A stretch of DNA of 64,000 nucleotides from JAYFQE01 sp034927345 (GTDB lineage Bacteria > Bacillota > Clostridia > Saccharofermentanales > UBA5734), in the NCBI GenBank assembly GCA_034927345.1, contig JAYFQE010000003.1, forward strand, positions 62,001-126,000. Reading direction: 5' to 3'. The notes under the pieces were generated by a model. The model did not search any database. It was not told the origin of the DNA and worked only from the letters and a program-made list of their open reading frames with translations. Both the position numbers and the translations under genes were made by a program. Shown piece by piece: positions 43,540 through 52,269 of this stretch (positions are counted from its first letter, which is position 1; each line of letters opens with the position of its first letter).

Positions 43540-43568
43540 TTGTCAAATATGCTTTTTTTCGGTAAGAT
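43540..43568 (+). promoter_or_regulatory. Predicted promoter of the metallophosphoesterase gene
   Basis: TTGTCA, 17-nt spacer, TAAGAT on the plus strand. It is divergent from, and 20 bp away from, the esterase promoter. Confidence 0.6.
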
Positions 43569-43623
43569 TAATATGATATGACTATTTGTCACGCATTCAG
43601 GATTGAACGTCGATTCTGAGGGG

Positions 43624-44601
43624 ATGAAATCGAAAATCGGAGCGTTGATATTGAAAGATTCTGTTCATCAAAGATCCGGATCGTCGGAAACGCCATCTTT
43701 TGTCCATCTGGCCAGTGAGCCGCGCCGGCGTCGTCACCGGATTTTCCCCCGGATTCTGGCCTGCTGCTTCACTCTTTGTTTATTGGCGCTGGCCTGGGGA
43801 TTTCTTATAGAACCGCGCATCCTGACAACAACCCGTCTGACGATTGAAGACCCGGCAATCCCCGAATCCTGGGACGGAGCCGTCATCGCCTTTTTTTCCG
43901 ATGTTCACGTCGGTACCGCATATCCGGTTGAACGGCTCGGTCGGGTCGCCGACGCGGTCAATGCCGCCCGTCCGGATCTGATCCTTTTCGGCGGTGACCT
44001 GATCGACCACCGGACGCCGACCGATGATGCTTACGCGGCAGCCGTCAGTGCTTGTCTGGCCCGGATGCAGGCGCCCCGGGGACAATACGCGATCGCCGGC
44101 AACCATGATAACCGGCTGCGGGCTGAACTCAATTTGATGAAGAGCATGCTGAAAGACGGCGGTTTTCAATTTCTCGATAATCAATCGGTCTTTATCGACG
44201 GGCTCTGGCTTGGCGGCCTGGAGGAAAGTTATTTCGGCCGGCCGGATCTGCAGAAAGCTTTCAGTATGGCCGGTTTGGCCGTTGATTCCCAATCGGTTCA
44301 GGAACAAGATTTAGCCGGGGCTTACCGGCTGGTTTTAATGCATCAGCCGGATTATGCGGCCTCCCTGCCGGCCGGATCGGCCGGGTTGATATTGTCCGGA
44401 CATTCGCATAACGGACAGATAACTTTTTTCGGGCGCCCGATTATAACGGTCAGCGAAGGGACAAAATACGCTTATGGTCTCTATCATTTGACCAATGGCA
44501 GCCAGTTGATTGTTTCCCGAGGACTGGGCACCGTCGGCCTGCCGGCCCGTTTCTGCGCGCCGCCGGAACTGATGCTGATCACCCTGCGGCGTTCGGATTG
44601 A
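43624..44601 (+). CDS. Membrane-anchored metallophosphoesterase (YkuE/YaeI-like)
   Basis: Calcineurin-like phosphoesterase with an N-terminal membrane anchor (about residues 40-62, ILACCFTLCLLALAWGFL). Metal-binding blocks: FFSDVHVGTAY, ILFGGDLIDHR, AIAGNHDNRL, VLMHQPDYA and ILSGHSHNGQ. Relatives such as Bacillus YkuE and E. coli YaeI act on lipid or nucleotide phosphoesters at the membrane. The start is uncertain: an ATG with GAGGGG immediately before it, a TTG 21 nt upstream, or a TTG at 43651 with CGGAG at better spacing. Its 3' end overlaps the convergent hemZ gene by 23 nt. Confidence 0.9.
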   Translation: MKSKIGALILKDSVHQRSGSSETPSFVHLASEPRRRRHRIFPRILACCFTLCLLALAWGFLIEPRILTTTRLTIEDPAIPESWDGAVIAFFSDVHVGTAYPVERLGRVADAVNAARPDLILFGGDLIDHRTPTDDAYAAAVSACLARMQAPRGQYAIAGNHDNRLRAELNLMKSMLKDGGFQFLDNQSVFIDGLWLGGLEESYFGRPDLQKAFSMAGLAVDSQSVQEQDLAGAYRLVLMHQPDYAASLPAGSAGLILSGHSHNGQITFFGRPIITVSEGTKYAYGLYHLTNGSQLIVSRGLGTVGLPARFCAPPELMLITLRRSD

Positions 44602-46096
44602 CTTGCGGACGCTCTGATTTCTGAAATAATTCGATTTTGCACTCCGCCAGTTCATCAACCCGCGAGATATAATTGCCGATATCGCGGGGATTCGGCGCGC
44701 GTTCTACCCGGCTTCCTTCAACCCATTTGGTCATGGCGCCGCTGCCCAGACCGATAACCGTGCGCTGGTCGCTCATCATGCCGACATTATAACGGCAGCC
44801 TTCGCCCGGTCTGGCGAAGCCGGTATTTTCCAGGCCGCCGGCCACATCCTTTTGACGATATAGATAATACGGTAATAATCCGGCGTCGGCCAATGTCCGG
44901 CGGCCTTGTTCCAGCATGGCCGCCAGGCCGGGATCCGGCCGGTGGACCGGCGGCAGCGCTGTGGCTGAAGATTCCGGCAGGGTTTCCGCGTCCTGTCGCC
45001 GCTGGTTTTGCATTTGCTCCTGATACAGGCGGGAACTGCGTTTCATCGCTAAGGTATGCAGCGTGATGCTATCTGGCGCCAAGGCCAGCGCCTGGTTCAA
45101 TGAATCGGCGAAATCGTCCGGGGATTCGCCCGGCAGTCCGGCAATCAGATCCATATTAATCCGGTTAAAGCCCATGGACCTGGCCAGCCGGTAGGCTGTC
45201 AGGGTTTCCTCTACAGTATGGCGCCGGCCGATACGTTCGAGCGTCGCGTCATGAAAAGTCTGCGGATTGATGCAGAGCCGGGTCGCGCCGGCCTGGCGGA
45301 TCATATCCAGTTTTGCTTCGCTGATTGTATCCGGCCGTCCGGCTTCGATTGTCAATTCAGCATCCGGACTCAAGGGCAGTTCAGGCAGAACGCCGGTCAG
45401 CAGACGATGAAAAAGCGGATCGGATAAGCTGGTCGGCGTACCGCCGCCGATATAAAGTGCTGAAACCGGGCGGTTGAACCGGTGAAAAAATGTCCGGGTT
45501 TCCCGGATTACGGCTTCAACATAGGGTTCGAGCAACTGGGCGTGATGAAGGGCATCCTGGGCGATAAAACTGCAATATGCGCAGCGGCTGGGGCAAAATG
45601 GGATACCGAGATAAACCATAACCTGATCAGGCGGTATCCGGTCAAGCAAAGCCTGCTCGGCCCGGGCTGTTTCTATGGCCAGCGACGCTTTTTCCGGTGA
45701 AACAAACCAGTGCCCGGTCAGTTCGTCTCCGGCCGCCTGCTCGGAACCGGTCCGCCGCAGGCTTTCAGCCGCGACCTGTGTCGGCCGGATACCGGTTAAT
45801 GATCCCCAGGGGAAATAGCAGCCGGTCCAATCAGCCAGGAGTTGATAAAGCTGCCGCTTTATTTCCCGGCGCGCCTGGACAGCCGCCACAATCGAACTGA
45901 TTTCCCGATCCGGCATGCCGGTTGTAATCTTTACCAGGTCTGCCCCCGCAGCTTCCAGGCGGCTGATTATCAAGGGATCCGCCGATCCGGCAATGAATAA
46001 ATCTGGTTCGGCCAGACGCGGCACGCCAAAGAAAAGTCTCAGGATATCCGAGACCGGATAAGTGTTTTGATGTCCGATTAAACGTAATCCCGGCAT
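44579..46096 (-). CDS. hemZ: Coproporphyrinogen dehydrogenase HemZ-like radical SAM protein
   Basis: Radical SAM protein of the oxygen-independent coproporphyrinogen oxidase group, 505 aa. The cluster motif is GIPFCPSRCAYCSF (C-x3-C-x2-C). ALYIGGGTPTSLSD, RLCINPQTFHDATLERIGRR and INMDLIAGLPGESPDDFA follow. An N-terminal domain of about 170 residues and the C-terminal YYLYRQKDVAGGLENTGFA with GCRYNVGMM are typical of HemZ. No other heme genes are in the window, so heme synthesis is not proven. The chosen ATG starts one base after the upstream stop codon; the 30-codon extension overlaps the upstream gene. Confidence 0.9.
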   Translation of the reverse strand: MPGLRLIGHQNTYPVSDILRLFFGVPRLAEPDLFIAGSADPLIISRLEAAGADLVKITTGMPDREISSIVAAVQARREIKRQLYQLLADWTGCYFPWGSLTGIRPTQVAAESLRRTGSEQAAGDELTGHWFVSPEKASLAIETARAEQALLDRIPPDQVMVYLGIPFCPSRCAYCSFIAQDALHHAQLLEPYVEAVIRETRTFFHRFNRPVSALYIGGGTPTSLSDPLFHRLLTGVLPELPLSPDAELTIEAGRPDTISEAKLDMIRQAGATRLCINPQTFHDATLERIGRRHTVEETLTAYRLARSMGFNRINMDLIAGLPGESPDDFADSLNQALALAPDSITLHTLAMKRSSRLYQEQMQNQRRQDAETLPESSATALPPVHRPDPGLAAMLEQGRRTLADAGLLPYYLYRQKDVAGGLENTGFARPGEGCRYNVGMMSDQRTVIGLGSGAMTKWVEGSRVERAPNPRDIGNYISRVDELAECKIELFQKSERPQVNPNAAG

Positions 46097-46097
46097 T

Positions 46098-47282
46098 TCA
46101 GTCGCCCGCTTTGTCCGATGCAAGGCAGGCAATGCTGGCGTCGAGCGTTCCCCGGCCGGTTTGTTGTTCATGCCAGGCCAGGACAAGATCGATCATGCGG
46201 CCATAACTGCGAACGCCATCTTGCTGCAGATTAGCCTGCAGATAAGCGTTATTAACCTGAGTCGACGCTTCCTGGACCGGCCCTTCGAATTGTTTCCAAT
46301 AAGCGTTGCCGGCGCTGATATCCCGCCAGACGGCGTCATCAAGAAGCGCAGCTGTTGCTTTATAGGCGTCCTGGTCGGCATTGTACAGGGCGTTGAGACA
46401 GCGGATCGTCGCATCCAGAAGCACAGAGTAAGCAAAATCGGCGTCAGGATGAGCCAGGCCGGCTAAAAAAGCAATGAAACCGGCTTCATCTTCCCGGGCA
46501 AAACCTCGGGTATGGGCGATTTCATGTAAAACCGTCTCCGGCATACTGTATTCCGGAACATCGATATTAATATTGGATTCTACCAGCAGCGGAATATACA
46601 TGCCGGTTATGCCGGTATAGGACCAGTAATGAGATAAAAGCACCCCTTTCGGCTGCAGATGAATACCGGCCAACAGCGGATATTCCGCGCTGGCGGCGGC
46701 ATAACCGTCGGCAGCTGTTTTCAGGGTTTCGGCGACGCCGGACCGCAGCTGGAAAACGCCCTGCCCGTTTTCCTGAGTCCGGGCACGCAGAATGGTCGTC
46801 TGTTTAGCCAGCCAGGCCGCTGTTTCCGCCAAATCGTCCGCCGTTCGTTCGCGCGCCGGCAGCCCAAAACTTTCCGCAACCGGCAGCCGGGCATAATTCA
46901 GGCCATGCAAAAGCATAAACAGTAAATAGGCTATACTCAAAGTCCAGGCCAGGCCCCGCATCAGGCGGGCCAGCCGGGCCATTTTACCCGGGCGGCGGAA
47001 CAGGCGGACCAACCAGATGACAAAAAGGATTAAAACGGCCGGAACACCCAGAAGCAGTATTGCTTCGGTCAGGGAAAAAGGCGCCAGAGAGGTCAGCCAG
47101 CTGATCGGGACCGATAGCCAGCGAAACAGGCCGCGGGCGTGGTATTGCTCAACCAAGGCAGGATAACCGGCCAGCAGATGCTGAGCCAGAAAAGCCGCTA
47201 ATGCCGGTAAAATCCATAAATACCAGGAAAGCCGGCGATAATGATTGCGCTTCAGATCACTTTTTTTTAGCCGGGCGCCCAT
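46098..47282 (-). CDS. DUF3810 family membrane protein with HExxH motif
   Basis: 394 aa with three N-terminal membrane helices (about 17-36, 62-85, 105-125), then an extracellular or membrane-side domain. That domain has ESNINIDVPEYSMPETVLHE with HEIAHTRGFAREDEAGF, a zincin-type HExxH with a following Glu. This is the DUF3810 pattern. The protease role is likely from the motif but not shown. The start codon overlaps the phosphatase stop by one base (TAATG), and hemZ follows almost directly. Confidence 0.86.
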   Translation of the reverse strand: MGARLKKSDLKRNHYRRLSWYLWILPALAAFLAQHLLAGYPALVEQYHARGLFRWLSVPISWLTSLAPFSLTEAILLLGVPAVLILFVIWLVRLFRRPGKMARLARLMRGLAWTLSIAYLLFMLLHGLNYARLPVAESFGLPARERTADDLAETAAWLAKQTTILRARTQENGQGVFQLRSGVAETLKTAADGYAAASAEYPLLAGIHLQPKGVLLSHYWSYTGITGMYIPLLVESNINIDVPEYSMPETVLHEIAHTRGFAREDEAGFIAFLAGLAHPDADFAYSVLLDATIRCLNALYNADQDAYKATAALLDDAVWRDISAGNAYWKQFEGPVQEASTQVNNAYLQANLQQDGVRSYGRMIDLVLAWHEQQTGRGTLDASIACLASDKAGD

Positions 47283-47977
47283 TAAAGCGCTCCTTTCTGC
47301 CGTTCGCCGTCCGAAAGAAGATATCCTGCCAGTTCGTCCGGATTTATAAAAAGTTCAGCAGCGCCGTTTTGCCGCAGTTCTTCGGCGCTGCGAAATCCCC
47401 ACAGAACGCCAAGCGGCCGGAAACCGGCTCTTACGGCGGTTTCCATATCGCTGCCGGAATCACCGGCCAGCGCTGTTTCACCGGAAGTCACGCCCATACG
47501 GCGGCACAACTCAAGCGCCAGGGCCGGATCAGGCTTAGGCGGCCAACCGGCCAGCATGCCGCTGACGGCGTTGAATTCGATGGCCGGAAAATACCGCCGG
47601 ATCATTTGCTGTGTAAACTCATCCGGTTTATTGGATAAAACAGCCAGACGGAATCCTGCGGCCAGCAGTTTTTCCAGAAGAACCGCCAGACCCGGATACG
47701 GCTGGGTCCGGATGGCCCAGCCCTGGTCATAAGCAGCCTTGAAGCCGGCGACCAGATCGTCGAGCGCCGTTGTTTCCAGAGATCCGGTTCCGCCCGCGGC
47801 GGCCCAGGCGCGGCTCATCAGATTGCGCGCGCCGGCGCCGACCAATTTTTTATAGCGCTCAACCGGCAGGGACGGCAAGCCATGGCCGGATAAAACCTGG
47901 TTCGTCGCTTTGGCCAGATCTTCCAGCGTATCCAGCAGAGTACCGTCCAAGTCAAAAATGATCGCCTTTATCGCCAC
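47282..47977 (-). CDS. HAD-superfamily hydrolase, phosphoglycolate phosphatase-like
   Basis: 231 aa HAD phosphatase of subfamily IA. Motif I is IIFDLDGTLLDT with nucleophile and acid Asp. Motif II is in LAVLSNKPDEF, and motif III/IV in KPDPALALELCRRMG with ALAGDSGSDMETAVRAGF. The cap domain lies between residues about 15-85. The Gph/PGP subgroup fits best; the substrate is not determined by sequence. It is in line with coaW and the acyltransferase-like gene upstream. Confidence 0.9.
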   Translation of the reverse strand: MAIKAIIFDLDGTLLDTLEDLAKATNQVLSGHGLPSLPVERYKKLVGAGARNLMSRAWAAAGGTGSLETTALDDLVAGFKAAYDQGWAIRTQPYPGLAVLLEKLLAAGFRLAVLSNKPDEFTQQMIRRYFPAIEFNAVSGMLAGWPPKPDPALALELCRRMGVTSGETALAGDSGSDMETAVRAGFRPLGVLWGFRSAEELRQNGAAELFINPDELAGYLLSDGERQKGAL

Positions 47978-48035
47978 TGTTCATTCATCCTTCCTGTCAT
48001 TCGGGTATCGGTTCTGTTCTCATCATCCGGCCGGA

Positions 48036-48824
48036 TCAAATCAGGCCGAAACCCCTAAGGGCATATAAAACGGCCAGCAGAACCGGCTGATGCAAGGCAT
48101 AGACCCACAGCGAATGGCGGCCAAACCATTCAAAAGGCCGGCTGACCTGCATAAGCCAGCCCGGCGCGCCAGGGAAAGCGCTTTGCCGCGTACCGTAAAC
48201 CCGGCGGCCAATCAGGGCGCCGATGATAAAAAAACCCAGCCAGGGAATAACGGGCAGATAATCGCCCATCGTAACCATTTGCGCCGGCGGCAAACCCAAA
48301 GGCAGAAGCCAATAACTGCCGGCGGCCGCCCAATGCGGCAGCAGCGCCGCCAGCCATAGCAGCAGCGCCGCCAGCAAAAGAAGCAAAACATCCAGCCCGG
48401 CTTTCCGGGTTTCATTGGCCTCAGACGGTGAAGCGTGCCGTTCCGGCCAGGTAACCGCGGCGTAAAGCAAGGTGCCTAAAGCCAACAGGTGCAGCACATT
48501 AAAGAAAATGTACAAGTCGATCCCGCTAATTCGCGACGCAATAACCGTCGCCGCTGTAAATCCGCAGGCAACCAACAACAGGCGCAGACCGCGCCGGGTG
48601 TTGCTGCGGGAAAAAGTGCAGCAAATGCCGGAGATCAGAAGAAAAACATTCAGGAATACCGGGCGCAGCAGGTTTTCAAACCACCAGGTTTCCTGAAAAG
48701 CAAAAACATCAAGATCCAAAAGGTAACGCAGATCAAAAATAAAATGATGCAGGATCATCATCAGCAACGCCAGGCCGCGCAGGGCATCCAGTTCAAAAGC
48801 CCGGCTGTTTTTCAAGGCCGGCAT
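48036..48824 (-). CDS. DUF1624 / heparan-alpha-glucosaminide N-acetyltransferase-like membrane protein
   Basis: 262 aa, six to eight membrane helices. The N-terminus has FELDALRGLALLMMILHHFI, with the conserved R-G and H-H of membrane acyltransferases of the HGSNAT/DUF1624 group. FLLISGICCTFSRSNTRRG and LPVIPWLGFFIIGALIGRRV follow, and the C-terminus has FGRHSLWVYALHQPVL. It may acetylate a cell-surface sugar. The start overlaps the end of coaW by 13 nt and has no strong Shine-Dalgarno. Confidence 0.87.
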   Translation of the reverse strand: MPALKNSRAFELDALRGLALLMMILHHFIFDLRYLLDLDVFAFQETWWFENLLRPVFLNVFLLISGICCTFSRSNTRRGLRLLLVACGFTAATVIASRISGIDLYIFFNVLHLLALGTLLYAAVTWPERHASPSEANETRKAGLDVLLLLLAALLLWLAALLPHWAAAGSYWLLPLGLPPAQMVTMGDYLPVIPWLGFFIIGALIGRRVYGTRQSAFPGAPGWLMQVSRPFEWFGRHSLWVYALHQPVLLAVLYALRGFGLI

Positions 48825-49627
48825 AAAGCGGCGCCGATGGCCGTGGCAAACTCGGCAGATTCCGGCACAAGGATATCAACATGATACAATTGGGAAAAAG
48901 ATTCCAGCACGCGTTTGCCGGAATTGACCAGCGTCAGGTTGCCGGTGAACACGATCTGACGGATATGGCTTTGCCGGGCGGCCATTATGGCCGAGGTGCC
49001 GATCGACTGGAAAACCAGATTGACAATCCCCAGCGCTATATCTTCATGGGTAGCCGTATCGGTTACTTTACCGAAATTAGAAGCCGTGGTATCCGCCGAA
49101 AGGCCCGGAATTTCGTCTTTTGTAATGTCGCCGACCGACAGGTCGATATGCGACAGATCGCCTTTCTCCGCCAATTGGTTGAACGTTTCAAAATCACGGA
49201 CATTGATCATCCGGTTCGACAGGCCCAGCAGAGTGCCGCCGCCGACCCCGGATCCGATCAGATGCTCGACTTCATGGTCCGACGCCCGGACAATCGCCGT
49301 ACCGGTGCCTATGCTGACGACAATGGCTTCCGGCAGGCCGGAGATAAACAGGCCGCCCAAACCGATTGCCCGGAATTCAGCAGTCCGGATTGTCGGGATG
49401 TCCAGTAAATTGCCGCGCAAATAAGAAGCGCCGACGCCGGTCACCATGACGCGTTCGATGGCTTGCAAACCCAATTGATTCTGACTGACAAATTTCCCCA
49501 GGGCGCCGAAAGCCGACGCCACAGGATCATTGGCCTTGACCAGTTCCTTGCTGATGAGTTGACCGTCCAGCAGTCCGATTATTTTCGTCGTGCTGCCGCC
49601 GATATCCAGTCCGATAATGATGCCCAT
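48812..49627 (-). CDS. coaW: Type II pantothenate kinase
   Basis: First step of coenzyme A synthesis, ASKHA fold, 271 aa. IIIGLDIGGSTTKIIGLLDG is the phosphate-1 loop, VSIGTGTAIV a second phosphate loop, and GSGVGGGTLLGLSNRM the type II signature near residue 125. IVFTGNLTLVNSGKRVLESF lies near the C-terminus. It follows the glycosyltransferase gene by 21 nt and overlaps the acyltransferase-like gene by 13 nt. Type II enzymes are typically insensitive to CoA feedback. Confidence 0.93.
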   Translation of the reverse strand: MGIIIGLDIGGSTTKIIGLLDGQLISKELVKANDPVASAFGALGKFVSQNQLGLQAIERVMVTGVGASYLRGNLLDIPTIRTAEFRAIGLGGLFISGLPEAIVVSIGTGTAIVRASDHEVEHLIGSGVGGGTLLGLSNRMINVRDFETFNQLAEKGDLSHIDLSVGDITKDEIPGLSADTTASNFGKVTDTATHEDIALGIVNLVFQSIGTSAIMAARQSHIRQIVFTGNLTLVNSGKRVLESFSQLYHVDILVPESAEFATAIGAALCRP

Positions 49628-49648
49628 AACTTGGTCTCCCCGTTTCTT

Positions 49649-50668
49649 TCAGCTGAACTTGTAGATTCTCCGGGCGAGACTGAAGCCCTTGCGTGTCAGG
49701 AAGCGGCCGCTGCGGCCTGGGATACTGATGGCCCGGTTGATGAAATTGCGCCGGATAATCCGGTATGTCCGCAGATCATACTGACGGATATCCTGCCAGA
49801 GCTGGGTGATTTTTTCAGTGCTGACATCATTGTCGGCTAAAACCAGATGGACGATCGTTATCGTCACCATCATCGACATGTACCGATACATATAGCGGCG
49901 CAGATAAGGATCCTGGACATCCTGGTCCAGATGGTAAAAATGCAGCAAGGTGCGGGTCACCAGCAGCTGCTGGTCGATCCGCTTGATCATGTTGCTGGTA
50001 TTGACGGACTGATCGGGGCGGCCGATAAAATACCTGTAAAAATCCGCGTCGACGTACATGATCTGCTTGGCAAAGGGCAAAGGCTGATAAGCGATAATAT
50101 TGTCAACATAAAAAGTGTGTTCCGGTAAACGCACGCCGCAGTCATGCAGAAGTTCCGTGCGATAAATCAGGCTATGCATCAGCAGCAGCTGGCTGATGCG
50201 CATTTTACGCAGATACTCCCAGCCGAAGCGGCAATTCTGGGGAAAAACATTGCTGTAATTGACGATATTGCGGGTTCCGTTATAAAAATACTCGTAAACA
50301 TAATTAACAATCAGAAGATCCAGGCTGACGCCGGTCGCTTCTTCTTTCAGCAGACAATCGAGAACACGCATATAGGCGTCATAGTCCAGCCAATCGTCAC
50401 TGTCAACCACTTTGTAATAAATGCCGGTAGCCACATCCAGACCGCGATTGACCGCAGATCCGTGGCCGCCGTTTTCTTTTTGTTCCAGACGAACAATACC
50501 GGGATAACGCGCAACATATTCGCGGGCTATATCCGCTGTATGATCTTTCGATCCATCGTCAATAACAATAATCTCGACATCCTCACCGCCGACAACCAAC
50601 GAATCAAGGCAGCGGCGCAGATAATCTTGGGAATTGTAAGAAGGGACAGCGATGGATAATAATTTCAT
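49649..50668 (-). CDS. Family 2 glycosyltransferase
   Basis: 339 aa GT-A fold. LLSIAVPSYNSQDYLRRCLD starts the domain. VEIIVIDDGSKDHTADIARE carries the nucleotide-binding Asp, NGGHGSAVNRGLDVATG follows, and KVVDSDDWLD is the DxD metal site. The C-terminal half (about 200-339) is basic and Arg/Tyr-rich, with no membrane helix. The sugar and acceptor are unknown. I chose the ATG with GGGAGG 8 nt upstream rather than an in-frame start 15 codons earlier. It has an extended -10 promoter. Confidence 0.93.
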   Translation of the reverse strand: MKLLSIAVPSYNSQDYLRRCLDSLVVGGEDVEIIVIDDGSKDHTADIAREYVARYPGIVRLEQKENGGHGSAVNRGLDVATGIYYKVVDSDDWLDYDAYMRVLDCLLKEEATGVSLDLLIVNYVYEYFYNGTRNIVNYSNVFPQNCRFGWEYLRKMRISQLLLMHSLIYRTELLHDCGVRLPEHTFYVDNIIAYQPLPFAKQIMYVDADFYRYFIGRPDQSVNTSNMIKRIDQQLLVTRTLLHFYHLDQDVQDPYLRRYMYRYMSMMVTITIVHLVLADNDVSTEKITQLWQDIRQYDLRTYRIIRRNFINRAISIPGRSGRFLTRKGFSLARRIYKFS

Positions 50669-50696
50669 GACGGCAACCTCCCTCAGTTCTGATCCC

Positions 50697-50705
50697 ATTA
50701 TATCA
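50697..50705 (-). promoter_or_regulatory. Predicted extended -10 promoter of the GT2-coaW operon
   Basis: TGA followed by perfect TATAAT on the minus strand, 29 nt ahead of the glycosyltransferase start. No clear -35 is seen. Confidence 0.55.
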
Positions 50706-50775
50706 CAGAACAAGAAAAAACGGCTAGTTCCGGAATAAGCCCAGGTTAACTGGCGGCTAAATCCGGGTAAGCGCT

Positions 50776-50820
50776 AAAAAAAGACACCCCGCCGCATCCT
50801 GCTGTTACGGAGTGTCTTGA
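50776..50820 (-). terminator. Intrinsic terminator after sepF
   Basis: On the minus strand AAGACACTCC pairs with GGGGTGTCTT around a 16-18-nt loop (7 perfect pairs plus a mismatch and two more), followed by T5. It begins 35 nt after the sepF stop. Confidence 0.78.
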
Positions 50821-50854
50821 TTTAAATCCAAGGTCCGGATACTCCCGGCTGCCG

Positions 50855-51328
50855 TCAGCGCGCTGCGGTCTGACGGATGTATTCCATGCTCTGATTGACA
50901 ATATTGCCTTCCACCAAAGCGGTATTGCGCGGCGCGACAACAAAAATGACCGAAGAAACCGGCATGACTTTCCCGTCAAGGGCATAAGCTGAACCGGTGA
51001 TAAAATCAATAACCCGCTGGGCTACTTTAGGATCAACTTTTTCGATGTTGCAAATAACGGTTTTACCGGAGCGGATGTGGTCGCAGGCTTGCTGAGCTGC
51101 TTCAATATCGGCCGGCTGCATGATCACAACCTGCTGCTGACCCGGCGTCGGCCGAAAATCAACAACCTTGCCCGGCTGCTGGCGGCGGAATGGGCCAGGC
51201 CTGGGTTCTTCCGTTTCTTCGACGGTTTCAGGTTCGTTGACTTCATCTTGTTCATATTCATCTTCATAATCAACTTCATCATGAAAATTGCCCAACCGGT
51301 TGAATAGTCTGTTAAGAATATCAGGCAT
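50855..51328 (-). CDS. sepF: Cell division protein SepF
   Basis: Membrane-tethered protein that bundles FtsZ. 157 aa: an N-terminal amphipathic helix (PDILNRLFNRLGNF), an acidic linker of about 40 residues (DEVDYEDEYEQDEVNEPETV), then the SepF core with QVVIMQPADIEAAQQACDHI, VICNIEKVDPKVAQRVIDFI and TGSAYALDGKVMPVSS. GGGAGGG precedes the ATG. It has its own promoter and terminator. The usual neighbour YggS is upstream, which supports the call. Confidence 0.95.
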   Translation of the reverse strand: MPDILNRLFNRLGNFHDEVDYEDEYEQDEVNEPETVEETEEPRPGPFRRQQPGKVVDFRPTPGQQQVVIMQPADIEAAQQACDHIRSGKTVICNIEKVDPKVAQRVIDFITGSAYALDGKVMPVSSVIFVVAPRNTALVEGNIVNQSMEYIRQTAAR

Positions 51329-51369
51329 TGTAATCCCTCCCGAATCCTGCAGGAATAGTCCTTGGTATC

Positions 51370-51398
51370 ATTATAAGAAGGGATTCCGACCGATGCAA
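51370..51398 (-). promoter_or_regulatory. Predicted sigma-A promoter of sepF
   Basis: TTGCAT, 17-nt spacer, perfect TATAAT on the minus strand, 41 nt before the sepF start. Confidence 0.8.
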
Positions 51399-51522
51399 GG
51401 ATTCCGGCGCAAGCGTAAAATCGATGTAATCGCCTCGCAATATAAACCGCTGCATATCTCAGTCATGTTACGAACCGGCACATTGTAACTTGCTCAAGGT
51501 TAATCGCCGGATGTATTTCGGT

Positions 51523-52269
51523 TCAGAGGTTTTCCGGCGCGGCAGGACGGGGGCCAAAAATGGCGCTGCCAATCCGGACATGGGTGGCGCCGCAGCGGAT
51601 AGCCTGAATATAATCATGACTCATCCCCATCGACAAGCAATCGATCTCGGCTGATCCCTTCAGCGAATCGGCCAATTTGTCATAGAAGCTGCGCGTCCGG
51701 TCGAAAACCGGCAGAGTGTCTTCCGGGTCGGCCAATAAAGGAGCCATCGTCATCAAACCGCGTAAACGGATTCCGGAAACAGATAAAGCCAATTCAGCCG
51801 CCCGGGCCAGTTCTTCCGGTTCAAACCCATGTTTCGTCTCTTCACCGGCGGTATTGACCTGGAGCAGAACATCCGTTATCAGGCCCTGAGCCGCGCTGCG
51901 GCGGCCGATCTCCTCCAGCAAAGACTCCGAATCCACTGAGTGGATCAGATAGGTGCGGCCGATTATCAACCGCACTTTGTTTTTTTGCAGGGTTCCGATT
52001 AAGTGCCAGTTCGTCTTCTGCCCAGCCGCGGCCAGATCGTCGATTTTACCCAGCATTTCCTGGACACGGTTCTCGCCTAAATCGGTCAAGCCGCATTGAA
52101 CCGCGGCCAAAGCCGCTTCAGAAGGGAAAAACTTGCTGACGCCGATCAATGTGATTTCAGAAGGATTCCGGCCGGCTGCAAGGGCAGCCGCGGCTATATT
52201 TTCCCGGACATGCCGGATTCGCTCCGCCAGGGCAGCTTTCATCACGGGATCATAGGGATTAATTGCCAA
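51523..52269 (-). CDS. YggS family pyridoxal phosphate homeostasis protein
   Basis: PLP-binding TIM-barrel protein that keeps free PLP and amino-acid pools balanced. LIGVSKFFPSEAALAAVQCG holds the PLP lysine, and LGENRVQEMLGKI, WHLIGTLQKNKVR, LLQVNTAGEETKHGF and LSMGMSHDYIQAIRCGATHV with RIGSAIFG follow. The likely start is a TTG with GAGGAAGG 8 nt upstream; the GTG three codons earlier abuts that site. It overlaps the HlyD-like gene by about 11 nt. 248 aa. Confidence 0.94.
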   Translation of the reverse strand: MAINPYDPVMKAALAERIRHVRENIAAAALAAGRNPSEITLIGVSKFFPSEAALAAVQCGLTDLGENRVQEMLGKIDDLAAAGQKTNWHLIGTLQKNKVRLIIGRTYLIHSVDSESLLEEIGRRSAAQGLITDVLLQVNTAGEETKHGFEPEELARAAELALSVSGIRLRGLMTMAPLLADPEDTLPVFDRTRSFYDKLADSLKGSAEIDCLSMGMSHDYIQAIRCGATHVRIGSAIFGPRPAAPENL